Shown here in pieces: positions 7,862 through 15,926 of a DNA stretch of 64,000 bases. Positions within the stretch are counted from its first letter, which is position 1; each line of letters opens with the position of its first letter. Position numbers and translations under genes: made by a program. The notes under the pieces are model-generated. The model ran no database searches and had not been told where the DNA came from. It was given only the letters and a program-made list of their open reading frames with translations. This stretch comes from Agromyces mediolanus (GTDB lineage: Bacteria > Actinomycetota > Actinomycetes > Actinomycetales > Microbacteriaceae): the NCBI RefSeq assembly GCF_014648575.1, contig NZ_BMRJ01000002.1, positions 763,860 through 827,859 of the forward strand, given 5' to 3'.

Positions 7862-8751
7862 CGGTCGCGTCCCTTCACGTCGAAGAAGTCGCGCAGGCCG
7901 TCGCCGATGCTGTTGAAGGCGCAGACGGTCAGCACGATGCAGAGGCCGGCGGGGAAGATCAGCCACCACGCGCCGGCGTAGGTGTACGTCATCCCGCCCG
8001 TGAGCATCGCGCCCCAGTCGGTCGCGGGCTTCTGCAGCCCCATGCCGAGGAACGAGACGTACGCGACGAGGAGGATGGCGTCGGCGACCTGGAAGGTCGC
8101 GTTCACGACGATCGTGCCGACCGTGTTCGGCACGATGTGCTTCACCACGGCGCGGCCGTGGGTGCCGCCCATCGCGCGGATCGCGAGCACGTACTCGCGG
8201 GACTTCAGCGAGATCGACTCGGCGCGGACGAGCCGGGCGGGCACGAGCCAGGACACCAGGCCGATCACGACGATCATGAGCGGCACGCTCGGCCGCATGA
8301 TCGCCGAGAGGATGAGCAGCAGGAAGGTCGCCGGGATGGCGATGCCCGCGTCGACGATGCGCATCATCACGGCGTCGACGGTGCCGCCGACGTAGCCGGC
8401 GATGGCGCCCCAGAGGGTGCCGATCACGGTCGCGAGGATGCCGGCGGCGAGGCCGATCAGGATCGACACCTGCCCGCCGATCATGAGCCGGCCGAGCACG
8501 TCGTAGCCGACGTCGTCGGTGCCGAGCGGGTGGCCGGGCGTGCCGGGCGGCAGCATCGTGCTCTTCAGGTCGGTGTGCACCTGATCGGTCGGGTGCAGGA
8601 TCGGCCCGAGGAAGCAGAACAGCAGGAACAGCACGATCGTGACGACGCCGAAGAGGGCGAGCTTGTTCTGCAGGAAGCGGCGGAGCCCGCGGCGGAACGG
8701 CGAGCGGGCGGCCGGCTGCGTCGCCGGCTGGGCTGCGGTGGCGGTCGTCAT
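7858..8751 (-). CDS. ABC transporter permease (DppC/OppC type)
   Basis: A 297-residue inner-membrane permease with an N-terminal cytoplasmic segment, a first helix (LALFGVVTIVLFLLFCFLG), a periplasmic loop with the DppC signature PGHPLGTDDVGYDVLGRL, and five further helices. The EAA loop for contact with the ATPase is seen near SREYVLAIRAMGGTHGRAVVKHI. It pairs with the next upstream permease (overlap ATGA at 8748-8751). Substrates of such systems are peptides, nickel or oligosaccharides; the binding protein is needed to decide. Confidence 0.93.
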   Translation of the reverse strand: MTTATAAQPATQPAARSPFRRGLRRFLQNKLALFGVVTIVLFLLFCFLGPILHPTDQVHTDLKSTMLPPGTPGHPLGTDDVGYDVLGRLMIGGQVSILIGLAAGILATVIGTLWGAIAGYVGGTVDAVMMRIVDAGIAIPATFLLLILSAIMRPSVPLMIVVIGLVSWLVPARLVRAESISLKSREYVLAIRAMGGTHGRAVVKHIVPNTVGTIVVNATFQVADAILLVAYVSFLGMGLQKPATDWGAMLTGGMTYTYAGAWWLIFPAGLCIVLTVCAFNSIGDGLRDFFDVKGRDR

Positions 8752-9755
8752 GCGAGCTCTCCTCGGGTGCGCGGGTTGAGCAGGGCCTGCACGAGGTCGG
8801 CGAGGATCGAGCCGACGACGGTGGCGACCGCGATCACGAGCACGCAGCCGAGCAGCACCGGGTAGTCGCCGGTCTGCGCGCTGGTCCAGAAGAGCAGGCC
8901 CATGCCGGGGTAGTTGAAGAGCGACTCGACGACGATCATGCCGCCGAACATCACGGGCAGGTAGTAGCCGAGCATCGCGATCACGGGCGTCAGCGAGTTG
9001 CGCACGACGTGCCGGCGGATGACGACCGGCATCGGGGTGCCCTTCGCGCGGGCGGTGCGGACGTAGTCCTCGGAGAGGTTGTCGATCGTCGCCGAGCGCA
9101 TGTAGCGGGAGATGGTCGCGATGATGCCGAGCGCGGCGGTCGCGACGGGGAGCACGAGGCCGGCGGGCTTCGCGAGCACCTGGGCGACGGTGTCGCCCTG
9201 CGGGGCGAGGGCCGGCACGAGGTGCAGCCACTGGGCGAAGACGATGACGAGCACGAGGCCGAGGAAGAACGACGGCGTCGAGTAGATGATGAAGTTCATC
9301 GTGGTGAAGACGTAGTCGCCGGTCTTGCCGCGACGGACCGCCTGGTAGATGCCCATCGGGATCGCCACGATGAGGGCGACGACCATCGAGATGAGGGCGA
9401 GCACCAGCGTCTTCGGCAGACGCTGGCCGATCGCGTCGGCGACCGGGCGGTTCAGTTTGAACGAATCGCCCAGGTCGCCGACGGCGATCTGCGAGAGGAA
9501 CGTGAAGTACTGCTGCCAGAGCGGGCGGTCGAAGCCGTTCGCGCGGTTGAACGCGTCGATCTGCTCCTGCGTCGCCTGCATGCCGAGGATGCCCTGGGCG
9601 GGCCCCTGCGGCATGGCCAGGTGGAGCAGCGCGAACACGATCAGGGTGACGATCAGGATCACGATCACCCCCTGAACGAGTCGCCGGCCGAGGAACCGGA
9701 GGATCCCGGCCCCGCCCGACGCGGTTCGGACCGCGGTCCGCGCTGCTTCCACCAT
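8748..9755 (-). CDS. ABC transporter permease (DppB/OppB type)
   Basis: A 335-residue membrane protein with the DppB pattern: N-terminal RRLVQGVIVILIVTLIVFAL helix, large external loop (FNRANGFDRPLWQQYFTFL, GDLGDSFKLNRPV), then five helices and the EAA-like segment SEDYVRTARAKGTPMPVVIRRH. GTG (9758) and ATG (9755) stand in tandem; the ATG is preferred because AAGG lies eight bases before it. It lies 47 bases downstream of the binding-protein gene and overlaps the next permease by four bases. Confidence 0.93.
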   Translation of the reverse strand: MVEAARTAVRTASGGAGILRFLGRRLVQGVIVILIVTLIVFALLHLAMPQGPAQGILGMQATQEQIDAFNRANGFDRPLWQQYFTFLSQIAVGDLGDSFKLNRPVADAIGQRLPKTLVLALISMVVALIVAIPMGIYQAVRRGKTGDYVFTTMNFIIYSTPSFFLGLVLVIVFAQWLHLVPALAPQGDTVAQVLAKPAGLVLPVATAALGIIATISRYMRSATIDNLSEDYVRTARAKGTPMPVVIRRHVVRNSLTPVIAMLGYYLPVMFGGMIVVESLFNYPGMGLLFWTSAQTGDYPVLLGCVLVIAVATVVGSILADLVQALLNPRTRGELA

Positions 9756-9802
9756 CACTGCTGCCTTACTTCACTTCGCCGTTCGTGCCGGGACGGGCCC
9801 GG

Positions 9803-11608
9803 TCACTCGCTCCAGGACCAGCGCTGCGGGAAGAACGACGCGCCCGGGTCCTGGTGCCCGACGTCGAGGCCGTCCTTGATGACCGAGACCTGGTAGACCG
9901 GGTTCGGCATCCACATGACCGGGAGGTCCTGCGCGAGCAGGGCCGAGTACTTCTGGGCGATCTCGCTGTCGGTCGAGGCGGTCATCTGGGTGATGAGCTC
10001 CTCGGCCTCCGGGTTGTCGTACTGGCCCGCGTTCCACTTGGTGTCCTTCGCGAAGACGCGCTCACCGGTCGGGTAGGCCGGGAAGTACCACGAGCCCGCC
10101 GTGCCGAAGAAGACGAGCTGCCACGAGCACGTGGTCGAGCCCTCGGTCTTGCAGGACTGCGCCTCGGTGAGCACCGAGTCGAGCGGCTTCGAGTCGATCG
10201 TCATGGCGACGCCGATCTTGCCGAGCGAGGACTGGATCTCGCTCATCATGTTGTCGGTCTCCTGCGAGCCGTTCTGCGTGGTGACGACGATCTCGAGCTT
10301 CTTGCCCGCCTCGATGCCCTCGCCGCACTGATCGGCGCCGGTGCCCGGGTTGGTGCACTCGAGGGTGCCGCCGGAGCCGGCGGTCCAGCCGTGGTCGGCG
10401 AGGAGCTTCGCCGCCGCGTCGAGGTCGAAGGGGTAGGGGTTGTCCTTCTGCTCGCTCGAGAGGTAGGCGCTGTCCTGCGTCTGCGGGACGGGGCCGTAGT
10501 CGGGCGTCGCCGCGCCGTGCCAGATGACGTCGGAGATGGTCTCCTGGTCGACCGCGTGCTGCAGCGCCTGGCGGATGTAGAGCTGGTCGAAGATCGGACC
10601 CATCTCGGGGTTCGCGAAGTTGTACGGCATGTACGTGATCGACCAGCCGGCCCACGGCTCGACGCGGTAGCCGAGGTCGGTGAACTGCGACTCGCTCGTG
10701 AGCTGGGCGCTCGTGATGTAGCCGTAGTCGACCTCGCCCGAGCGGACGACGTTCATCTCGGCATCCGCCGAGGTGAAGGGCAGGAAGGTGACGTTCGGGA
10801 TGGACGGCGTGTCCTCACCCGTGTACTTCGTGTTCGCGGTCAGCTCGACCTGGCCGGAGTCCGACCAGCTCTTCACGACGTACGGGCCCGAGACGGTCTG
10901 CCAGAGCTCGTTCGTGGCGTACGTCTTCATATCCTTCGCCTCGGAGAAGAGGTAGTCGAAGACCTGGACGGCGGATGCCTCGTCGCGGTCGAAGTCGCCG
11001 ATCTCGCCGTCGGCGCTCGTCTTGTCCCAGGCGTGCTGCGGCATGGGGTAGACGAGGCTCAGCTGGTTGGCGAGCAGGAACTCCTCGTTGTAGACCTGGC
11101 TGAAGGTCAGCGTGAAGGTCTTCTCGTCGACGATCTCGAAGTTCGTGATGTTGTCGGGGATCAGGCCGGCCGAGTAGCCGCCGGTCTTCTCGGCGTTGAA
11201 GCGCACGAGGTTGTACCAGAACTCGACGTCGCGCGAGGAGACGGGCTCGCCGTCGGACCAGTCGAGGTCGGCGAGGGTGATCGTCACCGAGAGGTGGTCG
11301 TCGGAGAACTCGTACGCCTTGGCGGCGGAGGCCTTCTGGTCCCACTCCATGGTGCCGCTGGTGCCGTTGTACTCGAACAGGCGCGGCCACATCGTCGCCT
11401 TGATGGCGCTGTTGTGGGTGGCCATCGTGTCGGGGCTCGAGATCGGCAGGATCCAGTTCGGGCCCGTGCCGGCCGGCAGCGCGTAGCTGACGGAGTCCTT
11501 GCCGCTCGACGCCTCGTCGCCCTGCGCGGTGCAGCCGGTGACCACGAGGACCGCGGCCGCGGCGAGCCCGAGGGGGGCGAGCAGGCGCCGCATCACAGTC
11601 GTACGCAT
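9803..11608 (-). CDS. Peptide-type ABC transporter substrate-binding lipoprotein
   Basis: A 601-residue SBP_bac_5 family protein. The signal peptide ends in the lipobox VVTGC (Cys at about residue 26), so it is anchored outside the membrane. SDGEPVSSRDVEFWYN, FTLTFSQVYNEEFL and YIRQALQHAVDQETISDVIW are typical of oligopeptide/dipeptide-binding proteins. It is longer than average (about 540) with a Cys pair in the segment CTNPGTGADQC that could form a disulfide. The start is the ATG after AGGAGGTTTG; the spacing is short (four to five bases), and an in-frame TTG stands just before. It begins a five-gene overlapping run and has an unusually AT-rich promoter with two dyads. Confidence 0.92.
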   Translation of the reverse strand: MRTTVMRRLLAPLGLAAAAVLVVTGCTAQGDEASSGKDSVSYALPAGTGPNWILPISSPDTMATHNSAIKATMWPRLFEYNGTSGTMEWDQKASAAKAYEFSDDHLSVTITLADLDWSDGEPVSSRDVEFWYNLVRFNAEKTGGYSAGLIPDNITNFEIVDEKTFTLTFSQVYNEEFLLANQLSLVYPMPQHAWDKTSADGEIGDFDRDEASAVQVFDYLFSEAKDMKTYATNELWQTVSGPYVVKSWSDSGQVELTANTKYTGEDTPSIPNVTFLPFTSADAEMNVVRSGEVDYGYITSAQLTSESQFTDLGYRVEPWAGWSITYMPYNFANPEMGPIFDQLYIRQALQHAVDQETISDVIWHGAATPDYGPVPQTQDSAYLSSEQKDNPYPFDLDAAAKLLADHGWTAGSGGTLECTNPGTGADQCGEGIEAGKKLEIVVTTQNGSQETDNMMSEIQSSLGKIGVAMTIDSKPLDSVLTEAQSCKTEGSTTCSWQLVFFGTAGSWYFPAYPTGERVFAKDTKWNAGQYDNPEAEELITQMTASTDSEIAQKYSALLAQDLPVMWMPNPVYQVSVIKDGLDVGHQDPGASFFPQRWSWSE

Positions 11609-11641
11609 CAAACCTCCTTGTTTATTCGTCGAGGGATGGAA

Positions 11642-11679
11642 TTCGTGCAGAATCTCGACGCAGATTCATCCTGCACGAA
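11642..11679 (-). promoter_or_regulatory. Interrupted inverted repeat upstream of the binding-protein gene
   Basis: TTCGTGCAG (11642-11650) pairs with CTGCACGAA (11671-11679), and inside it AATCT pairs with AGATT; only four bases (CATC) bulge out. It lies 34-71 bases before the start of the binding-protein gene, near a possible promoter (minus strand TTGTTG, 16 bases, CAGGAT). It could be an operator or a structure in the 5' leader. Confidence 0.45.
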
Positions 11680-11705
11680 GGAACAACGCCAACAATCACG
11701 AACTT

Positions 11706-11721
11706 GTTACGTTTACGTAAC
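11706..11721 (-). promoter_or_regulatory. Palindromic operator candidate GTTACGT-TT-ACGTAAC
   Basis: Perfect 7-bp arms around a two-base spacer in an AT-rich patch, about 100 bases upstream of the binding-protein start. The ROK-type repressor encoded in the same cluster is the obvious candidate protein. A related GTAAC/AACTT pattern (minus strand AAGTAACCTAACTT) lies in the gap between the peptidase and ROK genes near 13365-13380. Confidence 0.5.
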
Positions 11722-11769
11722 TAAGTTTTCATGAAATTGGAGAAAGTGGAGCGCAGGGGTCGGCGGGCT

Positions 11770-11794
11770 GCGAGGCGCGCCTTCGCGCGCTCGC
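11770..11794 (-). terminator. GC-rich hairpin downstream of the M81 gene
   Basis: GCGAG and CTCGC followed inward by CGCGC/GCGCG with a single bulged base, loop CTTC. It lies about 45 bases after the stop of the M81 peptidase gene and could end that transcript before the binding-protein promoter. Confidence 0.4.
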
Positions 11795-11840
11795 GCCCTC
11801 GCGGCCCCGCGGCCTGGCGGACTGCCGGCCGCGCTCCCCG

Positions 11841-13316
11841 CTAGCCGAACAGCCGCGCGGTGAGCGCCGGTTCCGTCTCGAAGGAGTCGAAGGGGAACAT
11901 CGGTCGCTGGATGCGGTGGTGCGCGAGGCGTTCGAGGTCCTGGTCGACGCCGCCCGGCGTGAGCGCGAGCGTCCAGCCGCGCTGCGCGTCGTAGAGCGTC
12001 GGCTCGAGGTAGCCGATCTTCGTCACGACGATCTGCGCCGCGAAGGGGTCGAGCCCGATCGAGGTGAAGTCGGCGATGTCGTGGTACGCCTTGCGGTACT
12101 CGGTGATGATCGCGTGCAGCCCGCCGACGCGGATCACGGCGACGCCGCCCGCGTCGGGGTCGCCCTCGTGCAGCGAGTGCAGCACGCCCGTGATCGTGAC
12201 CGGGCCGTGCGGGCCGTGGTCGACGCGCGCGCCGGCCGTGACGGTGACGGTCTCGCCGACGGTCTTGCCCCGCAGCTCGGCGAGCGCCTCGTGGTCGAAG
12301 ATCGAGCCGACGAGCACGGTGGGCGCGCCCTCGGCGGTGAGCCGCTCGTCCTGCAGCAGCTGCGCGAGCGTCCAGGTCACGTCGCCGGTGCCGCCGGCGC
12401 CCGGGTTGTCGCCCGAGTCGCTGATGAAGTAGGGGGTGTCGCTCGCGGCGAGGCCCGCGTCGACGCCCTCGGCGAGGGTTCCGGGCGGACCGACGAACTC
12501 GAACTCGTCGCGCACGTCCCAGAAGGCGCGGCCGAGCTCCTCGGCCGCCGCGGTGATCGCGGCGTCGTCGTCGCCGGTGACCACGACGACGCCGTGGCAG
12601 CGAGGCTCGTCGGCCCAGGCGTAGCCGATCCAGATGGCGGCGTCGATGACGCCGGGGCGCTGCTCGACCTCGTCGATTCGGGCATAGAGGCTCTTCGCGG
12701 GCTCGACGCGGGTCGAGGTCTTCTCGCCGGGCAGCAGGATCGGCACGGTGACGTGCGCGCGCCGCGGGGTGCGGCCGTCGCGCAGGGTCTCGACGAGGTT
12801 GCGGATGGCCCGGTCGCGGGTCTCCCAGGTGTCCTCGTGCGGGGCGAGCCGGTAGCACGTGATGAGGTCGACCTGCGAGACGAGCGCGTCGGAGACGTTG
12901 CCGTGCAGGTCCATCGAGGCGGAGACCATGACGTCGGCGCCGATGACCTCGCGGATCGCGGTGATCAGGTCGCCCTCGGCGTCGTCGAGGCCGTCGACGC
13001 TCATCGCGCCGTGGATGTCGAAGAACAGCCCGTCGAGGCCGCCGTCGGCCATGAGCGCGCGGAGCCCGTCGAGGATGCGGCCCTTGATGTCGTCGTACAC
13101 CTCGCGGAGCACCGCGCCGCCCGGGATCGAGCGGGCGTAGTAGACGGGCAGCCACTCCGCGGCATCCGTCAGCGTGCCGTCGCGGAGCGAGGTGTAGCGC
13201 TGCACCAGCTCCTCGCCCTCGGCGCGCTGGAAGTCGCGCGCCCCGGCGCGGTGGGGGGAGAAGGTGCTGGACTCGATCGCCATGCCGGCGATCGCGATGC
13301 GAGGACGCTGGGTCAT
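11841..13316 (-). CDS. M81 family (MlrC-type) metallopeptidase
   Basis: A 491-residue protein of the MlrC/microcystinase C family. Conserved stretches: IAGMAIESSTFSP at the N-terminus, FDIHGAMS, SMDLHGNVSD (metal-binding Asp and His), RLAPHEDTWET (metal-binding His), DSGDNPGAGGTGD and a C-terminal domain with VSI/TKIGYLEP. MlrC cleaves the linear tetrapeptide formed in microcystin breakdown; most homologues are in organisms without that pathway and their substrates are unknown. Here it stands between a ROK repressor and an oligopeptide importer, suggesting it works on an imported peptide-like compound. The ATG has TAAGCT six bases upstream. Confidence 0.88.
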   Translation of the reverse strand: MTQRPRIAIAGMAIESSTFSPHRAGARDFQRAEGEELVQRYTSLRDGTLTDAAEWLPVYYARSIPGGAVLREVYDDIKGRILDGLRALMADGGLDGLFFDIHGAMSVDGLDDAEGDLITAIREVIGADVMVSASMDLHGNVSDALVSQVDLITCYRLAPHEDTWETRDRAIRNLVETLRDGRTPRRAHVTVPILLPGEKTSTRVEPAKSLYARIDEVEQRPGVIDAAIWIGYAWADEPRCHGVVVVTGDDDAAITAAAEELGRAFWDVRDEFEFVGPPGTLAEGVDAGLAASDTPYFISDSGDNPGAGGTGDVTWTLAQLLQDERLTAEGAPTVLVGSIFDHEALAELRGKTVGETVTVTAGARVDHGPHGPVTITGVLHSLHEGDPDAGGVAVIRVGGLHAIITEYRKAYHDIADFTSIGLDPFAAQIVVTKIGYLEPTLYDAQRGWTLALTPGGVDQDLERLAHHRIQRPMFPFDSFETEPALTARLFG

Positions 13317-13322
13317 GCGGCC

Positions 13323-13328
13323 AGCTTA
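13323..13328 (-). promoter_or_regulatory. Putative leaderless -10 element (TAAGCT)
   Basis: On the minus strand TAAGCT lies six bases before the ATG of the M81 peptidase gene (start 13316), so this gene can be transcribed separately from the ROK gene. Confidence 0.45.
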
Positions 13329-13395
13329 GAACACCGGTCGAGTGAACCCGGATTCAGTCTCACAAAAGTTAGGTTACTTCCTTCGATTCGTGGAT

Positions 13396-14571
13396 TTACT
13401 GGCGGGATGCCCCGGCGATCGCACCGTCGATCCGCCCCGGCTCCAGCAGGCGGGCGAGCAGCGAGCTGCCCACCCCGCGCGCGCCGGCGAGCGGGCCGGC
13501 CGCGCTGACGCCGATCTCGAGCAGATCGGTCGACATCGGCAGGCAGAGCGTGTAGATCGCCTGACGGACGCCCGCGACGAAGGCGTCGGCCGTCGAGAGC
13601 TGCCCGCCGAGGGCGAGCAGCTGCGGGTTGTAGAAGTTGATGATCGTGGCGAGCACCTCGCCGGTGCGCTGCCCCGCCTCGCGGAGGAGCGCGGTCGCGC
13701 GGGGGTGCGCGTCCTGGGCGAGCCGGAGCACCGCGTCGAGGTCCTCGACCGCTTCGCCGGTGCCGCGCAGGGCGTCGACGATCGCCGTGCCGCTCGCGAC
13801 GACGTCGAGGCAGCCGACGCGTCCGCACGAGCAGACGACGGGCGGGGCCCCCGCGAGCGCGACGTGGCTGATGTCGCCCGCGACACCGCGGTAGCCGCGG
13901 TACAGCTCGCCGCCCGCGATGATGCCGCAGCCGATGCCGCTGCCCGCCTTTACGAAGACGAGCTCGTTCACGGTCTGGCCGCGCTCGACGAACTCGCCGA
14001 CGGCCATGGCGTTCGCGTCGTTGTCGACGTGCGTGGGGAGTCCGGTGATGCGGCCGAGCATCTCGCCGACGACGAGGCCGTTCCAGCCCGGCATCCGCAT
14101 CGGGGCGAGCAGGCGCCCGTCGCGCGAGTCGACCGGTCCGGGGAGGCTCATCGCGATGCCCTCGATCGCGGGCGTGGGCGAGAGCCCGGCGGCGAGTGTC
14201 TGCGCCGCGGCCCAGACCGCCTCGATCACGGTCGCCGGTTCGTCGCGCAGCGTGATGGGCTCGATCGCGTCGGCGACGATCTCGCCGCGGCGGTTCATCA
14301 GCACGAGGGTGACGTGCCGCTCGCCGAGGTCGGCGGCGGCGATGACGGAGCCGCCCTCGCGGATCGCGAGCAGCCGCGGGCGGCGGCCGCCGGTCGACTC
14401 GCCGCGGCCGGCCTCCTCGAGGTAGCCGTGCTCGATCAGCTCGTCGACGCGCATCGCGACGGTCGAGGCGCTGAGGCCGGTCAGGCGGGCGAGTTCGGCG
14501 CGCGAGTCCGCGCGGCCCGTGTGGATGAGCCGGAAGAGTTCCCCCGCCGTCGCGCTGCTCGTCGTGGCCAC
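13396..14571 (-). CDS. ROK family transcriptional repressor
   Basis: A 391-residue ROK regulator. Residues about 8-60 form a winged helix (ELFRLIHTGRADSRAELARLTGLSASTVAMRV), followed by a sugar-kinase-like domain with DLGERHVTLVLMNRRGE, HVDNDANAMAVGEF, GSGIGCGIIAGGELYRG, the conserved histidine in DISHVAL and the zinc motif CSCGRVGCLD (about 247-256). It probably senses a sugar or its phosphate and represses the downstream peptidase and transporter genes. The start is GTG with GAGAGG upstream. Other ROK regulators include NagC, Mlc and XylR; the effector here is not known. Confidence 0.9.
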   Translation of the reverse strand: MATTSSATAGELFRLIHTGRADSRAELARLTGLSASTVAMRVDELIEHGYLEEAGRGESTGGRRPRLLAIREGGSVIAAADLGERHVTLVLMNRRGEIVADAIEPITLRDEPATVIEAVWAAAQTLAAGLSPTPAIEGIAMSLPGPVDSRDGRLLAPMRMPGWNGLVVGEMLGRITGLPTHVDNDANAMAVGEFVERGQTVNELVFVKAGSGIGCGIIAGGELYRGYRGVAGDISHVALAGAPPVVCSCGRVGCLDVVASGTAIVDALRGTGEAVEDLDAVLRLAQDAHPRATALLREAGQRTGEVLATIINFYNPQLLALGGQLSTADAFVAGVRQAIYTLCLPMSTDLLEIGVSAAGPLAGARGVGSSLLARLLEPGRIDGAIAGASRQ

Positions 14572-14740
14572 GCTGCACCTCTCTCCGAGACGATTGGTCC
14601 GAGAATCGATGCTGTTCCCCCGAAGTCGAACAGAAGTCTCGCCTCGGCGCTTACTCTAACCACCCGCCGGGCCGGCGCGGGCGATGGGACGGCGGATGAC
14701 CCGCGCCGGGCGTGGCGCCGATCCGGCCGGCGAACCCGGC

Positions 14741-15775
14741 TCAGCCGGGGTGCGGCCCGCAGGACTCCCGCTCGACGAGCTCGTGCGGCACGAGCACGTG
14801 GCGGGGCGCTGCGCCGTCGAGCAGCAGTTCGAGCGCGGCGTCGGCGATCGTGCCGAGCGGCTGGCGGATGACGGACAGCGGCGGAGAGGTGAACTCGGCC
14901 TCGCTCGTGCCGTCGAAGGAGAGCACCGCGAGCTCGTCCGGGACTCGGACGCGGCGCTCGGCGAACGCCCGGAGCGCGCCGATCGCCTGCACGTCGGCGC
15001 TCACGAAGACCGCGGTGGGCGCGCCGCCGCGGTCGAGCAGCTCCAGTGCGGCCCGGTAGCCGCCCTCGCGGCGGTACTCGGCGGTCGCGACGAGCGAATC
15101 CAGCCCGGCCGCGCCGACCGCCGGCGCGACGAGGGCGGTCCACGCGCGCCGCCGGGCGCGCGCGGCGGGGGAGTCCTCGGGGCCGGCGATGAGCGCGATC
15201 CGCTCGTGGCCGTGCCGCTGCAGGTGCCGGATGCCGGCCCGCGCGGCGGCTTCGTCGTCGATGCCGACGCTCGGCGGCTCGCCGGCCGGACCGAGGGCGC
15301 CGGATGCCCCGCTGCGGTCGAGCGTCACGACCGGCACCCCGGCCGCCTGGAGCGGCGCGAGCGTGCCGGGGGTGCCGCCGATGACGAGCACGCCGTCGGG
15401 CTGGCGTTCGGCGAGGGCGGCGAGCTGCGCGCGCTCGCGCTCGGGGTCGTACTCGGTGTCGCCGTACGTGACGGCGTAGCCGCGGGCGAACGCCGCCGTC
15501 TGCACCGCCTTCGCGAGCTCGGCGAAGAAGGGATTGCCGATGTCGGGCACGAGCAGCGCGAGCGTGCGGGTGCTGCGCAGCCGCAGCGCCCTCGCCGTGG
15601 CGTTCGGCCGGTAGTCGAGCTCGGCGATCGCGGCGAGCACGCGGGCGCGGGTCGCCTCGGCGACGGGCCGCGGGCCGTCGTTCAGCACGTAGCTGACGAC
15701 GGCGCTGCTGACGCCCGCGAGCCGCGCGACGTCGTTGCGCGTCGCGGCGCGAGGGGCGTCGCCGGGTGCGGGCAT
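14741..15775 (-). CDS. LacI family transcriptional regulator
   Basis: A 344-residue repressor. The N-terminal helix-turn-helix (about residues 11-57) reads TRNDVARLAGVSSAVVSYVLND, with the hinge YRPNATARALR, then a periplasmic-binding-like effector domain (LLVPDIGNPFFAELAKAVQ, GIRHLQRHGHERIALIAG, LAVLSFDGTSEAEF, SVIRQPLGTIADAALELL). It is divergent from a ribokinase with a perfect palindrome between the two genes, so autoregulation and control of the kinase are likely. The effector is unknown, ribose or another pentose being the first guess. Confidence 0.92.
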   Translation of the reverse strand: MPAPGDAPRAATRNDVARLAGVSSAVVSYVLNDGPRPVAEATRARVLAAIAELDYRPNATARALRLRSTRTLALLVPDIGNPFFAELAKAVQTAAFARGYAVTYGDTEYDPERERAQLAALAERQPDGVLVIGGTPGTLAPLQAAGVPVVTLDRSGASGALGPAGEPPSVGIDDEAAARAGIRHLQRHGHERIALIAGPEDSPAARARRRAWTALVAPAVGAAGLDSLVATAEYRREGGYRAALELLDRGGAPTAVFVSADVQAIGALRAFAERRVRVPDELAVLSFDGTSEAEFTSPPLSVIRQPLGTIADAALELLLDGAAPRHVLVPHELVERESCGPHPG

Positions 15776-15856
15776 CGCGCCTCCTCGGCTCGGTTTCCGG
15801 GCCGCGGGCCGGGTGCCCGGCGGCTTGCGTCCCGGTCATGCTATCCCTACGATCGA

Positions 15857-15882
15857 GGCGGATCTACTCGTGTAGATCCGCC
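15857..15882. promoter_or_regulatory. LacI-type operator, perfect palindrome
   Basis: GGCGGATCTAC and GTAGATCCGCC are exact inverted copies (11-bp arms) around TCGT, giving a dyad with CG at the centre as in LacI-family operators. It lies in the 151-base gap between the divergent LacI-type gene and the ribokinase gene, 45 bases before the ribokinase start. Confidence 0.7.
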
Positions 15883-15926
15883 GCTTCCCACCCCAGCCCC
15901 ACCGGGCCGCAGAGAAGGAGTGCCCC

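Noticed and set aside
13362-13382. TTAGGTTACTTCCTTC, resembling an iron box.
   Set aside because: Only the left half (TTAGGTTA) fits; the right half does not pair or match, and the flanking genes have no link with iron.
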